Below are positions 1-8,202 of a stretch of DNA of 12,582 bases, one piece after another (the stretch's first letter is position 1; each line of letters starts with the position of its first letter). The notes under the pieces were generated by a model. It did no database searches, was not told where the DNA came from, and worked only from the letters and a program-made list of their open reading frames with translations. Source of the stretch: Methanosalsum sp. (GTDB lineage: Archaea; Halobacteriota; Methanosarcinia; Methanosarcinales; Methanosarcinaceae); assembly GCA_007127385.1 (NCBI GenBank), contig SKZM01000187.1:1-12582 (forward strand), written 5' to 3'. The translations under genes were made by a program, and so were the position numbers.

Positions 1-1
1 A

Positions 2-2395
2 GTTATATTTGCAAATTCGATCATTGGGTTTATTCAGGAAAGAAAAGCAGAAAATGCACTAGAAGCCCTTTCTGAGATGATGGTTCCTGAAGCCACAGTT
101 ATCAGAGATGGAGATAGGAAAGTAATTTCCAGCAGAGAACTTGTGGTGGGAGATATTGTATTACTGGAATCAGGAGACCGGGTTCCTGCAGATCTGCGCC
201 TATTTTATATTAAAAACTTCACCTCTGATGAATCACCGCTCACCGGAGAATCTGTCCCTGTTGAAAAAATAACTGATCCGGTTGAAAAAAAGGATATTAC
301 TCCTGGGGACCAGAAAAATATGGCCTTTGCGGGCACCTTCATTCATCAGGGCATTGGGAGAGGAATAGTCACAGCAACAGGGAACAATACAGAAATTGGT
401 CGTATATCCGAATCAATCAGAGAAAGTACAGAAATTAAAACTCCTCTTATTAGAAAGATTGAGAGCTTCAGTATTGTACTATCTATAGCCATAATTGCAG
501 TGGCTGCGTTTACATTTCTTGCAGGTATATTCAGAGAACTGGATATTCTGGAAACATTTCTTGCCTCGGTAAGCCTTGCCGTGGCTGCCATTCCTGAAGG
601 ACTTCCGGCAACATTGACTATAACTCTTGCCATTGGGGTAAAGGCAATGGCCTCAAGAAACGCGATCATCAGATCAATGCCCTCTGTTGAAACCCTTGGT
701 TCTGCAACTGTAATATGTTCTGACAAAACAGGAACTCTTACGAAAAATCAGATGACTGTTACAAAGATATACACGGCAAATGAGAGAATCTATTCAGTCA
801 CTGGAGCAGGCTATTCTCCCGAGGGAGATTTTAATTTAGAAGGGGAAAAGGTTGACCCTTTAAAAGATCCGGTTCTTGTGGAAACACTCAAAACAGGTTT
901 TCTTTGTAATGATGCATCATATAAAGATGAAACAATAGATGGAGATCCCACTGAAGGAGCATTGCTAGTATCTGCCAAAAAAGCAGGTAAATTCCATGCT
1001 TCTAGACTGGATATTATACCATTTGAATCTGAAATGCAATATATGGCTACATTACATGAAAATGAGGAAGGAGAAAAAATTGCTTATGTAAAGGGGGCTC
1101 CTGAAAAAATACTTGAGATGTCCCAGTTCTATTTTGATGGTGAAAATGTCAGGGATCTTAAGGCAGAATATATTAATAAAATTTCAGAAAAAGCAGATGA
1201 AATGGCATCAATGGGACTACGTGTCATTGGAATGGCTTATCTGAAGATGGAACATGGTACAGAAAGAATAGATCCGTCCCAGTTAGAGGACCTGGTATTT
1301 GTAGGTATGCAGGGACTGATTGATCCACCCAGAGAAGAAGTCAAGGAATCCATAAAGAAATGCAAATCTGCAGGTATCAGAGTAATAATGATCACCGGAG
1401 ATCATGTTCTTACAGCAAGTGCAATTGCCAGAAAGCTTGGCATTGATTCAGAAGGAGCAATCAATGGCAGTGACATTGATAGGATGTCTGACAAGGATAT
1501 GCTTAAAGCTCTTGAAAATGTATCGGTTTTTGCCAGAACAAGTCCGGAACATAAATTAAGAATTGTAAAGCTTCTGCAATCTCAGGGAGAAATTGTTGCA
1601 GTCACCGGGGATGGCATAAATGACGCTCCGGCACTCAAAAATGCCGACATTGGAATTGCTATGGGATTATCAGGTACGGAAGTGGCCCGTGAGGCATCAG
1701 ATATGGTTCTTGCAGACGACAATTTTGCATCAATTGTTGCTGCTGTGGAGGAGGGAAGGGATGTATACAGCAAGATCCAGAAAATTATTGTATGGCTGCT
1801 TCCGACCAATGGTGGACAGGCGCTGATCATTGTACTGGCAATACTGCTTGGATTGACATTACCACTCCTGCCGGTCCAGGTATTATGGGTTAATATGGTT
1901 ACTGCGGTATGTCTTGGTATTCCGATTGCTATGGAAAAAAGAGAAAAAGGACTTCTTGATGTACCACCAAGGCCACCTGATGAGCCACTTCTGACCCCGA
2001 TAATCAAAAGAAGAATTGCACTTGTAAGCCTTCTGATGGTTACCGGAGCCTTTTCACTCTTTTTCCTGGAACTTGAAAATTCCATGGATATTGATGTGGC
2101 AAGGACAGTTGCCTTAAATACTGTATTCTGTTTCCAGATATTCTATCTGTTCAATGCAAAATCAATGTATGAATATGTCTTCAGGGACATTTTATCTAAC
2201 AAATATATGTGGCTTGGGATATTAATCACAATAGCCTTACAGGCACTGATTACATATCATCCAACAATGAATTTCATCTTTGGAACAGCGCCACTAACAC
2301 TTGAAAACCTGATGTACATAATACCTGTTGGAAGTACAGTGTTCTTTATAATAGAATTTGAAAAATATCTGTATAAAAGAAATAACTGGAAATGA
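2..2395 (+). CDS. P2-type cation-transporting P-type ATPase (5' partial)
   Basis: ATP-driven ion pump of the cell membrane. The frame is already open at base 2 (reading VIFANSIIGFIQERKAENAL), so the true start, the first helix and part of the second lie upstream. The family motifs appear in order: the actuator TGES at 242-253; PEGL of helix M4 at 593-604; the phosphorylation site DKTGT with its Asp codon at 722-724; the nucleotide-binding KGAPEKIL; the hinge TGDGINDAP at 1604-1630; and C-terminal membrane helices that follow the M5/M6 pair. M4 keeps the PEGL glutamate. M5 reads TNGGQ and M6 reads WVNMVTA, where SERCA Ca2+ pumps have NVGE and NLVTD. This resembles the subfamily that includes cyanobacterial Pma1-type pumps (from memory), so the transported ion cannot be read from the sequence. 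It is not KdpB or a heavy-metal pump, since it has PEGL and no CPC motif. An A/T-rich gap separates it from pheA. Confidence 0.95.
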   Translation, partial: VIFANSIIGFIQERKAENALEALSEMMVPEATVIRDGDRKVISSRELVVGDIVLLESGDRVPADLRLFYIKNFTSDESPLTGESVPVEKITDPVEKKDITPGDQKNMAFAGTFIHQGIGRGIVTATGNNTEIGRISESIRESTEIKTPLIRKIESFSIVLSIAIIAVAAFTFLAGIFRELDILETFLASVSLAVAAIPEGLPATLTITLAIGVKAMASRNAIIRSMPSVETLGSATVICSDKTGTLTKNQMTVTKIYTANERIYSVTGAGYSPEGDFNLEGEKVDPLKDPVLVETLKTGFLCNDASYKDETIDGDPTEGALLVSAKKAGKFHASRLDIIPFESEMQYMATLHENEEGEKIAYVKGAPEKILEMSQFYFDGENVRDLKAEYINKISEKADEMASMGLRVIGMAYLKMEHGTERIDPSQLEDLVFVGMQGLIDPPREEVKESIKKCKSAGIRVIMITGDHVLTASAIARKLGIDSEGAINGSDIDRMSDKDMLKALENVSVFARTSPEHKLRIVKLLQSQGEIVAVTGDGINDAPALKNADIGIAMGLSGTEVAREASDMVLADDNFASIVAAVEEGRDVYSKIQKIIVWLLPTNGGQALIIVLAILLGLTLPLLPVQVLWVNMVTAVCLGIPIAMEKREKGLLDVPPRPPDEPLLTPIIKRRIALVSLLMVTGAFSLFFLELENSMDIDVARTVALNTVFCFQIFYLFNAKSMYEYVFRDILSNKYMWLGILITIALQALITYHPTMNFIFGTAPLTLENLMYIIPVGSTVFFIIEFEKYLYKRNNWK

Positions 2396-2440
2396 TGTGA
2401 ACTGATCAATGGATTCATAAAAACCTCAGAATATCCGGTT

Positions 2441-2468
2441 GATAGGTTCAAATATATTGAAACCTATC
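2441..2468. repeat. Inverted repeat, 8-bp arms (GATAGGTT / AACCTATC)
   Basis: Two perfectly complementary 8-base arms enclose a 12-base A/T-rich core. The repeat lies 46 bases past the ATPase stop and about 36 bases before the pheA ATG. As RNA it could form a hairpin. As DNA it is a symmetric site for a dimeric regulator, and the core carries a box-A-like stretch. No long T tract follows, so a simple intrinsic terminator is less likely than an operator. This reading is inference. Confidence 0.45.
2449..2459 (+). promoter_or_regulatory. Candidate archaeal box A (TATA) for pheA
   Basis: The stretch CAAATATATTG fits a TATA-like element inside the inverted repeat. Initiation about 25 bases downstream would fall near 2480, giving a short leader of roughly 20 bases before the pheA start. 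A second A/T-rich stretch (TATTTTAAATAAT, 2475-2487) would place initiation on top of the start codon and is an alternative. There is no experimental support. Confidence 0.3.
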
Positions 2469-2503
2469 AAAAGTTATTTTAAATAATCAGTTAATTGAAG
2501 ATC

Positions 2504-3385
2504 ATGATCATTGGAGCGCTGGGTCCGGCTGGCTCATATTCACAAAAGGCAGTAGATGAATGGAGCAAAGGCAGACATGTAACCAGCCTGGAAATTGTAT
2601 ATTTTCAAGACATTCAGGATGTTTTTGAATCAGTTCATGACAAGACAGTAGATGCTGGCATAGTACCTATCGAAAATTCAATTGAGGGTTCTATTGGGAT
2701 CACACTGGACCAGTTGCTGGAATCTTCAGTCGTCATAGTTGGAGAGGTCGTTGTTCCGATCAAACATTGTCTGCTTTCAAAAGGAACATTGGACGATATT
2801 AGAATAATCCTGTCCCACCCACAGGCTCTTGCCCAATGCAGACAATTCCTTAAATCAAGCTTCCCGAATACTGAAATAAGAACTACAGGAAGCACATCAC
2901 ATGCTGCAAAACTTGCCCATGAATTTGTTGAGATGGCAGCAATTGCATCACGTGAATCTGCAGAGAAATATAGACTTGAAATTCTTATCAAAGATATTCA
3001 AGATAAAAAGAATAACCATACAAGATTTATAGTTATTTCGTCCCCTGATATATCTAAAGAGATAAAGAAGATCACATCAGATATTAGAATACCTGATGGA
3101 CAGGATTACCGAACATCAATTATAGTATATATTGAAAAGGATAGCCCTGGAGCCCTTTATACAATTCTTGGAGAATTTGCCTCCAGAGATATAAACCTGA
3201 CACGTATTGAATCAAGACCATCCAAAAGAGCCCTTGGAGACTATGTTTTCTACATAGACTTCAATGGCAGCATAAATAAGAAGGACATAAAAGAAGCCAT
3301 TGATGGTGTGGCAATGAAAGTAAAAAATATTAAGGTTCTGGGTTCATATCCCATACACCACTATCCAGAACAAACAGATAATTAA
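2504..3385 (+). CDS. pheA: Prephenate dehydratase with ACT regulatory domain
   Basis: Converts prephenate to phenylpyruvate with loss of water and CO2, the committed step of phenylalanine synthesis in the cytosol. From the ATG at 2504 the protein has 293 residues. The catalytic domain (about 1-178) shows the N-terminal LGP-x-GSYS motif, PIENSIEGS at 55-63, SHPQALAQC, and the TRF signature at 173-175, whose Thr is essential in studied enzymes. The ACT domain (about 203-285) has the SPGAL turn and ESRP at 236-239, the Phe-binding motif, so feedback inhibition by phenylalanine is expected. The length matches monofunctional dehydratases; no chorismate mutase domain is fused. An in-frame TTG at 2495 would add three residues; ATG is preferred because it places LGP at the usual distance from the N-terminus. 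Neither start has a clear Shine-Dalgarno site. The next gene begins 18 bases downstream, so read-through transcription is likely. Confidence 0.95.
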   Translation: MIIGALGPAGSYSQKAVDEWSKGRHVTSLEIVYFQDIQDVFESVHDKTVDAGIVPIENSIEGSIGITLDQLLESSVVIVGEVVVPIKHCLLSKGTLDDIRIILSHPQALAQCRQFLKSSFPNTEIRTTGSTSHAAKLAHEFVEMAAIASRESAEKYRLEILIKDIQDKKNNHTRFIVISSPDISKEIKKITSDIRIPDGQDYRTSIIVYIEKDSPGALYTILGEFASRDINLTRIESRPSKRALGDYVFYIDFNGSINKKDIKEAIDGVAMKVKNIKVLGSYPIHHYPEQTDN

Positions 3386-3391
3386 GAGAAT

Positions 3392-3397
3392 GTGATC
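3392..3397 (+). promoter_or_regulatory. Ribosome binding site GTGATC deciding the 3404 start
   Basis: GTGATC matches six bases of the archaeal anti-Shine-Dalgarno complement (GGAGGTGATC) and stands 6 bases before the ATG at 3404. Its first three bases also form an in-frame GTG that gene finders could take as the start, adding MIKR. The spacing favours the site being a ribosome binding site rather than the start codon. Confidence 0.55.
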
Positions 3398-3403
3398 AAG
3401 AGA

Positions 3404-4351
3404 ATGAAGATGAAGTTTGAAGACCTGATTCAAAAATATGATTCTGCCATTAAGAAATACAGATACATCTATATATTTATGGATTTTTTAATTATTTCAA
3501 TTGTACTCTATATACTATTCTACATATTTAATATCAATCAACTTTTTGCCTTTATCTCATTTCTTGAAATATATGCAGGAAGAACCTACTACCTATACGA
3601 CATTGCCATATCCTTTGACACGGCTGCATCAATAGCCACGGTTGCGATCATTTCTCTGATCCTGGCATCATTATTGCATTTTCGAAAGGATGATATCAAT
3701 TCAATGGATCTACTGGAATCGAGGTACTCCAGACTTAAAGATCGATTAAAAACAGCATATGATAACCGTGAAAAGAGAAATATAGTGGTCTCTGATCTGA
3801 TAAAAGGAGTTTCTGAAGATATTTCCGGGTTCAACAAATCTGGATCACCTGCTGCTTCAAATAAAAAAAAAGAAACAATACAGCCTTCAGACCTTCTGAA
3901 CAAAAAAAGGATCAAGGTAACTGTTCTTATACTACTTGCTTTAACTTCCGTGCTCGTATACATCACAGCTACGGATACACGTACAGACTTTGGACCTGAG
4001 AGTATAATAGAATATGGAGAAAGAATCCCATTTATTCCAGGAATAAATAATGATCCAGATGATCCATTGCCTGTAGGAGACGATACTACTGATGAAACAG
4101 ATACACCAGAATTGCCTGATGGAGAAAGAACGATAGTTGTTGTTGAAGGCAAAGATGTGGATCTTACAATACCTCCAGGAGGTGGTATGGGATTTGCCAG
4201 GGAAGAGGAGGGAGAACCACAAATATTTGATTTTGTCCCATCTTCAGCTCATGAGGTTAATGTAATGTCCTCACCTGCATACTATGAAGATCTGCCGGAT
4301 GGATATGAAGGTCTGATAAAAGCATACTTTGAAGAAATGTCAAAAGAGTAA
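3404..4351 (+). CDS. Three-helix membrane protein with acidic extracytoplasmic tail, unknown function
   Basis: I do not recognise this 315-residue protein as a characterised family. Membrane helices are predicted at about 21-42, 72-93 and 171-189. The segment between helices 2 and 3 (94-170) is Lys/Arg-rich and looks cytosolic and partly helical. By the positive-inside rule, the C-terminal 125 residues lie outside the cell. That tail starts with a Pro/Asp/Thr-rich acidic linker (about 204-237, including NNDPDDPLPVGDDTTDETD), followed by a short beta-rich stretch (RTIVVVEGKDVDLTIPPGGG) and an acidic end. The protein has no cysteine. It sits between pheA and moxR on the same strand, 58 bases before moxR, and its predicted outward domain suits a partner or anchor for the MoxR/VWA proteins downstream. 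That role is inference from position. An alternative start is GTG at 3392. Confidence 0.85.
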   Translation: MKMKFEDLIQKYDSAIKKYRYIYIFMDFLIISIVLYILFYIFNINQLFAFISFLEIYAGRTYYLYDIAISFDTAASIATVAIISLILASLLHFRKDDINSMDLLESRYSRLKDRLKTAYDNREKRNIVVSDLIKGVSEDISGFNKSGSPAASNKKKETIQPSDLLNKKRIKVTVLILLALTSVLVYITATDTRTDFGPESIIEYGERIPFIPGINNDPDDPLPVGDDTTDETDTPELPDGERTIVVVEGKDVDLTIPPGGGMGFAREEEGEPQIFDFVPSSAHEVNVMSSPAYYEDLPDGYEGLIKAYFEEMSKE

Positions 4352-4356
4352 TTACC

Positions 4357-4366
4357 TAATTAAATA
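4357..4366 (+). promoter_or_regulatory. Possible box A for an internal moxR promoter
   Basis: The A/T run TAATTAAATA lies in the 58-base gap before moxR. Initiation about 25 bases on, near 4385-4390, would leave a leader just long enough to hold the ribosome binding site at 4397. A/T-rich runs are common in this genome, so the support is weak. Confidence 0.2.
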
Positions 4367-4396
4367 CACAAGATCAATCTGAGAAAATAATGTAGT

Positions 4397-4400
4397 GAGG
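4397..4400 (+). promoter_or_regulatory. Ribosome binding site for moxR
   Basis: GAGG lies 9 bases before the ATG at 4410, and no other start codon nearby is better placed. Confidence 0.4.
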
Positions 4401-4409
4401 AAATAAAAT

Positions 4410-5384
4410 ATGAACTCATTTGAAAATGATGATCCGCAGCTATCTCAAATATATAATAATTCAGGAAATATATTCTCTTCTTTGTTTGGTGAAATAGGGA
4501 AGGTTATTGTCGGTCAGAATGAATCGGTAGAACAGATAGTCATTGCTATACTTTGCAATGGTCATGCACTTGTCGAAAGTAATCCCGGACTTGGAAAAAC
4601 ACTTACCATTTCCACCATTTCAAAATCAATGGACCTTTCATTTAGCAGAATTCAGTGTACCCCTGACCTGATGCCGGCGGATATAACAGGAACCCATTTT
4701 GTAGAAGAGATTGAAGGGACAAAAAAATTCAAGTTCGAGCAGGGTCCAGTCTTTGCAAATATTGTGTTGGCAGATGAAATCAATCGTGCATCCCCAAAAA
4801 CCCAGTCCGCACTTCTTGAAGCAATGCAGGAAAAGCAGGTAACTGCAGGAAATGAAACTTTTACCCTGGATAAGCCCTTCTTTGTACTGGCAACTCAGAA
4901 CCCGATAGAAATGGAAGGCACATTTCCACTTCCTGAGGCACAACTTGATAGATTTCTGTTCAAAATACAGGTCACATATCCATCATTTGAAGAAGAGCTT
5001 GAAATAGTAAACAGGTATACACTGATAGATATACCCCGGGTTCAGAAAGCGATCACAAAAAAAGAACTGTTCTATCTGCAGAGACTCACGCGTGAAATTC
5101 CGATATCTGAAGATCTTAAATCCCGGGTGATAAAAATTGTAATGTCCACAAGAGAATGGAAGGAACATATAGAATACGGTGCTTCGCCCCGAGCTTCAAT
5201 CGGACTTATCCTTGCAGCCAAAGCACGTGCATTAATTCACGGACGAAATTATGTAAATTCAGAAGATATTGAAAAAATGGCATACCCAGTACTTAGACAC
5301 CGCCTGGTCCTTACATTTGAATCCGAAAGAAGAGGAATCACCACAGAGCAGGTTATTGGCGAGATCCTTTCCAAAATTAAATAA
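4410..5384 (+). CDS. moxR: MoxR-family AAA+ ATPase
   Basis: Cytosolic AAA+ ATPase of the MoxR group, thought to act as a chaperone that remodels VWA-domain partners. The 324-residue length is typical. Visible motifs: P-loop SNPGLGKT at 57-64, Walker B VLADEINRA around D122-E123, sensor 1 ATQNP with N164, the LPEAQLDRF motif with arginine R181, and the C-terminal lid with sensor 2 in GASPRAS (R261). The first P-loop position is Ser where GxxxxGK[ST] has Gly; the remaining catalytic residues are present, so it should be active. It contains at least two cysteines (in ILCNG and IQCTPD), unlike the membrane proteins beside it. The DUF58 gene follows 47 bases later, the standard MoxR-DUF58 pairing. 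The gene symbol is the family name, not a claim of a methanol dehydrogenase role. Confidence 0.95.
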   Translation: MNSFENDDPQLSQIYNNSGNIFSSLFGEIGKVIVGQNESVEQIVIAILCNGHALVESNPGLGKTLTISTISKSMDLSFSRIQCTPDLMPADITGTHFVEEIEGTKKFKFEQGPVFANIVLADEINRASPKTQSALLEAMQEKQVTAGNETFTLDKPFFVLATQNPIEMEGTFPLPEAQLDRFLFKIQVTYPSFEEELEIVNRYTLIDIPRVQKAITKKELFYLQRLTREIPISEDLKSRVIKIVMSTREWKEHIEYGASPRASIGLILAAKARALIHGRNYVNSEDIEKMAYPVLRHRLVLTFESERRGITTEQVIGEILSKIK

Positions 5385-5431
5385 GTTAACATTTATATTA
5401 ATGATTGTATATTAAACGATACAGGTTCAAC

Positions 5432-6319
5432 ATGAGTAATATAGATACTGAAAAACATCAGATAGATGTAGACTTTTTCAAGCAGCTTGACAGGTTTACA
5501 TTTATGGTCCGGAAAAGGGTGTCTACAGCCTATGCTGGAAGCCGGCGGTCAATCCGCGGAGGACGGGGACTTGAGACCATAGGATACAGACAGTATTATC
5601 CCGGTGATGATCTAAAGTCAATTGACTGGAATGTATATGCCCGTCTTGAAAAATATTATGTGCGTAAGTTTGAAGAGGAGAAATCTCTCACTACACATAT
5701 ACTTCTGGATACCAGCAACAGTATGAACTATACCAGCAACAGCACGACAAAGTTCGAATATGGCGCAATGCTTGCGGCGGCCTTTGCATATCTTGTTACA
5801 AAGGACAATGACAAGTTTGCAATTTCAACATTTTCAGATAAGGTGAACATTAAAAGGGCACAGCGGGGTAAAAAATATTTACTCAATAGCATAGATATTC
5901 TTACAAGAGAAGAGCTTGGAGGAGATACAGACATCGAACAATGTGTAGCTCAGTATGAAAAAGCCATCAAATCAAGATCTGTGATAATTATAATCTCTGA
6001 TTTTCTTGATGACCCTGAATCAATAAAATCTGCGATATACAGGCTATCAAAGCATGACCTGATCCTAATACAGGTGCTGGATAAAGCTGAATCACAGCTT
6101 TCATTCCATGGAAATATCAAAATGCAGGATGTAGAAACTGGAACTGAGCTTCATACATACATAAGTGAGAACTTAAAGTCTGAGTACCAGAAAATGCTTG
6201 AGGAGCATATCAATAGTATCAGAAGTATTTGCAACCGGGTTGGTGCTGATTTTCATACATTTACCACTGATATACCTGTTTTCGATTCATTTTTCTATGC
6301 AATTAGCAGGAGACGATAA
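5432..6319 (+). CDS. DUF58 protein with VWA-like fold
   Basis: Partner protein commonly encoded next to MoxR. The DUF58 signature is clear: RSIRGGRG, YRQYYPGDDLKSIDWN and the following AR..YYVRKFEEEK. A VWA-like domain follows with all MIDAS positions: DTSNS at 93-97, Thr166 in GGDTD and Asp190 in ISDFLDD. The protein has 295 residues from the ATG at 5432; a TTG at 5405 in the same frame would add nine residues but has no good ribosome site. No membrane helix is seen, unlike many bacterial DUF58 proteins that start with two, so it is likely cytosolic and able to meet MoxR directly. Its stop overlaps the next start as TAATG, pointing to coupled translation. The biochemical activity of DUF58 is not established. 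Confidence 0.92.
   Translation: MSNIDTEKHQIDVDFFKQLDRFTFMVRKRVSTAYAGSRRSIRGGRGLETIGYRQYYPGDDLKSIDWNVYARLEKYYVRKFEEEKSLTTHILLDTSNSMNYTSNSTTKFEYGAMLAAAFAYLVTKDNDKFAISTFSDKVNIKRAQRGKKYLLNSIDILTREELGGDTDIEQCVAQYEKAIKSRSVIIIISDFLDDPESIKSAIYRLSKHDLILIQVLDKAESQLSFHGNIKMQDVETGTELHTYISENLKSEYQKMLEEHINSIRSICNRVGADFHTFTTDIPVFDSFFYAISRRR
6309..6312 (+). promoter_or_regulatory. Ribosome binding site inside the DUF58 gene end
   Basis: GGAG lies within the last codons of the DUF58 gene, 6 bases before the overlapping ATG at 6319, and it fixes that start. Confidence 0.6.
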
Positions 6320-8202
6320 TGACTCCTTTTGAAAATCCTTTTGCTCTGCTGGCACTTTTGAGTATAATTCCGCTGATTATACTTTACCTTTTAAGGCCAA
6401 AGCCAAGGACAATTAAAGTTCCATCCCTTATGTTCCTGATGAGGGTACAGAAAGAAAAGAAACGATTTTATTCATCTTTTACCCGTTTTATCAAGGATCC
6501 ACTGTTCTGGGTACAGTTATTCATTCTGATATTTTTGTCCCTGGCAGCCGCAAATCCATATTTTACAACAGATGAACCATTGAGCCAGGAGCACACAGTA
6601 ATTATAATTGATTCATCTGCAAGCATGCAAACTGATAATAGGTTTGATGATGCCGTCTCAATTGCAGGAGATCATATCAGCAGAACAAATACAATAATCC
6701 TTGCATCAAATATCCCTTCAGTACAGACAAGCCAGGCAAGTGCAACAGATGCCAGAAGGATACTTGGCCAGATAGAGCCACATGATACGGTTGCAGATAT
6801 CTCCAGTGCAATTAACAGTGGATTGAGAGATATTTCACAATATGGTGGACGAATTGTTGTAATTTCAGATTTTGCAAACTGGGATGGAGAAGATCCGGTT
6901 GTAACAAAGAATCTGGTGGAATCATATGGAATAGAAGTTGAGTTCATCAATGTTGGACAGAGCAGTGATAATACAGGATTCATAAATGGATGGATCGATA
7001 CTGCAGCTGATGGATATACATACACAGGAGTTATCAAAAATTATAATAATTACCAGGAAACACTGACCATTTCCATATTCAGCGGGAATACAGACACCCC
7101 TTCACAGACAACCCAGCTAACAGTACCTGCAAGACAGACCAGACAGCTTGCTATTTCAAACCTCAGTCCAGGTGTGACCAGAGTAGAGATTGAAAATCGT
7201 GATAGCTTAATGGTTGACAATATTGCCTACATCTCAATACCGGGATCTGCAGAACAGAATGTATTGCTTGTCTCAGATAAAGAGAGACTGCCGTCCAGAA
7301 CCGCAATATCACTTATTCCAAACGTAAGGCTCAGTGCCTCAGAGTCAGTCCCATCCAGCATTGGCAGTTACGACATTGTGGTTCTTGCAAACAAGGAAAA
7401 AGTTCTATCCGAATCAGAGATTAATACACTCGACGATTTTGTCAATGGTGGTGGATCTGCAGTATTTATTGCAAGTGATATAATTGGACAGGATGTGGTT
7501 TCTACTGATCTGCTAAGACTTCTGCCTGTAAGAATCGAGGAAACCATTCAGGCACCATCCGGTGTGAGTGTTGATAAGACAGTTAATTCAAGGCTTACAG
7601 ATGATATTAAGTTCAACGAGATCGGAGTATATGGATATATAAAAACTTCTCCCAGAAGTGGGGCCACAGTGCTTGCACAAACCAGGGATCAGGTTCCAAT
7701 GTATGCACATCATCCAGTTGGCGAGGGAACTGTTGCATATATTGGTTTTAATGATGAAATTGGAAACAGCCCATGGAATAATTTCCATAACCTGCCGGAA
7801 TATCCTGTATTCTGGTCAAAGCTGATCAGATGGATGGGAGGTACAGGCAGTATTGATGATTATAATGTCAAAACCGGCACCACACTTTCACTAAAGGAAA
7901 GGCAGACAATACATACACCCTATGGAGTAATAGAAGATAACAGGATACAGGTTGAAAAGGCAGGAATATATGAGATCGGAAACCGGAAAATCGCAGCTAA
8001 TCTATATTCTGAACCTGAGTCTGACACAACTTCCGATGGTTCAGATGTCATGGATCGTATCACCGATGAGAGGACCGAACCCGGACTGGTCAGAGATATG
8101 ACATTTACGGTCAGAAATTACCTGGATAATTACCTGATAGCTCTGGTTCTGCTGCTGCTGGCACTTGAAATATATATCATAAAAAGAAGGGGTGAACTGT
8201 AA
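6319..8202 (+). CDS. BatA-like membrane protein: VWA plus GATase1-like domain
   Basis: 627 residues. The N-terminus has the BatA-type hairpin: helix 8-25, a basic loop beginning RPKPRTIKVPSLMFL, and helix 63-79. A VWA domain (about 91-215) has an intact MIDAS: DSSAS at 98-102, Thr157, and Asp184 in ISDF. A beta-sandwich-like stretch follows (about 225-300), then a segment resembling the class I glutamine amidotransferase fold (about 305-515), with VNGGGSAVFIASD at 375-387 and the late HHPVGEGTVAYIGFN motif. It lacks a nucleophilic Cys, so it is a binding or structural domain, not an amidotransferase. A last helix (605-621) ends in KRRGEL. Positive-inside reading puts the roughly 525-residue middle outside the cell. 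There is no cysteine in the whole protein. Both ends overlap neighbouring genes by TAATG. The best role is a membrane-anchored MoxR-system subunit; its ligand is unknown. Confidence 0.9.
   Translation: MTPFENPFALLALLSIIPLIILYLLRPKPRTIKVPSLMFLMRVQKEKKRFYSSFTRFIKDPLFWVQLFILIFLSLAAANPYFTTDEPLSQEHTVIIIDSSASMQTDNRFDDAVSIAGDHISRTNTIILASNIPSVQTSQASATDARRILGQIEPHDTVADISSAINSGLRDISQYGGRIVVISDFANWDGEDPVVTKNLVESYGIEVEFINVGQSSDNTGFINGWIDTAADGYTYTGVIKNYNNYQETLTISIFSGNTDTPSQTTQLTVPARQTRQLAISNLSPGVTRVEIENRDSLMVDNIAYISIPGSAEQNVLLVSDKERLPSRTAISLIPNVRLSASESVPSSIGSYDIVVLANKEKVLSESEINTLDDFVNGGGSAVFIASDIIGQDVVSTDLLRLLPVRIEETIQAPSGVSVDKTVNSRLTDDIKFNEIGVYGYIKTSPRSGATVLAQTRDQVPMYAHHPVGEGTVAYIGFNDEIGNSPWNNFHNLPEYPVFWSKLIRWMGGTGSIDDYNVKTGTTLSLKERQTIHTPYGVIEDNRIQVEKAGIYEIGNRKIAANLYSEPESDTTSDGSDVMDRITDERTEPGLVRDMTFTVRNYLDNYLIALVLLLLALEIYIIKRRGEL
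8189..8195 (+). promoter_or_regulatory. Ribosome binding site GGGGTGA for the double-VWA gene
   Basis: GGGGTGA, close to the archaeal GGAGGTGATC complement, lies in the last codons of the upstream gene, 6 bases before the ATG at 8202. It supports this start and coupled translation. Confidence 0.65.

Noticed and set aside
346..726. Reverse-strand frame of 126 codons inside the P-type ATPase
   Set aside because: It lies opposite conserved ATPase motifs including DKTGT, and its product resembles no protein; it is a shadow of the real gene.
2500..2509. Palindrome GATCATGATC over the pheA start as an operator
   Set aside because: Ten bases only, and half of it is coding sequence; no second copy or flanking symmetry is seen.
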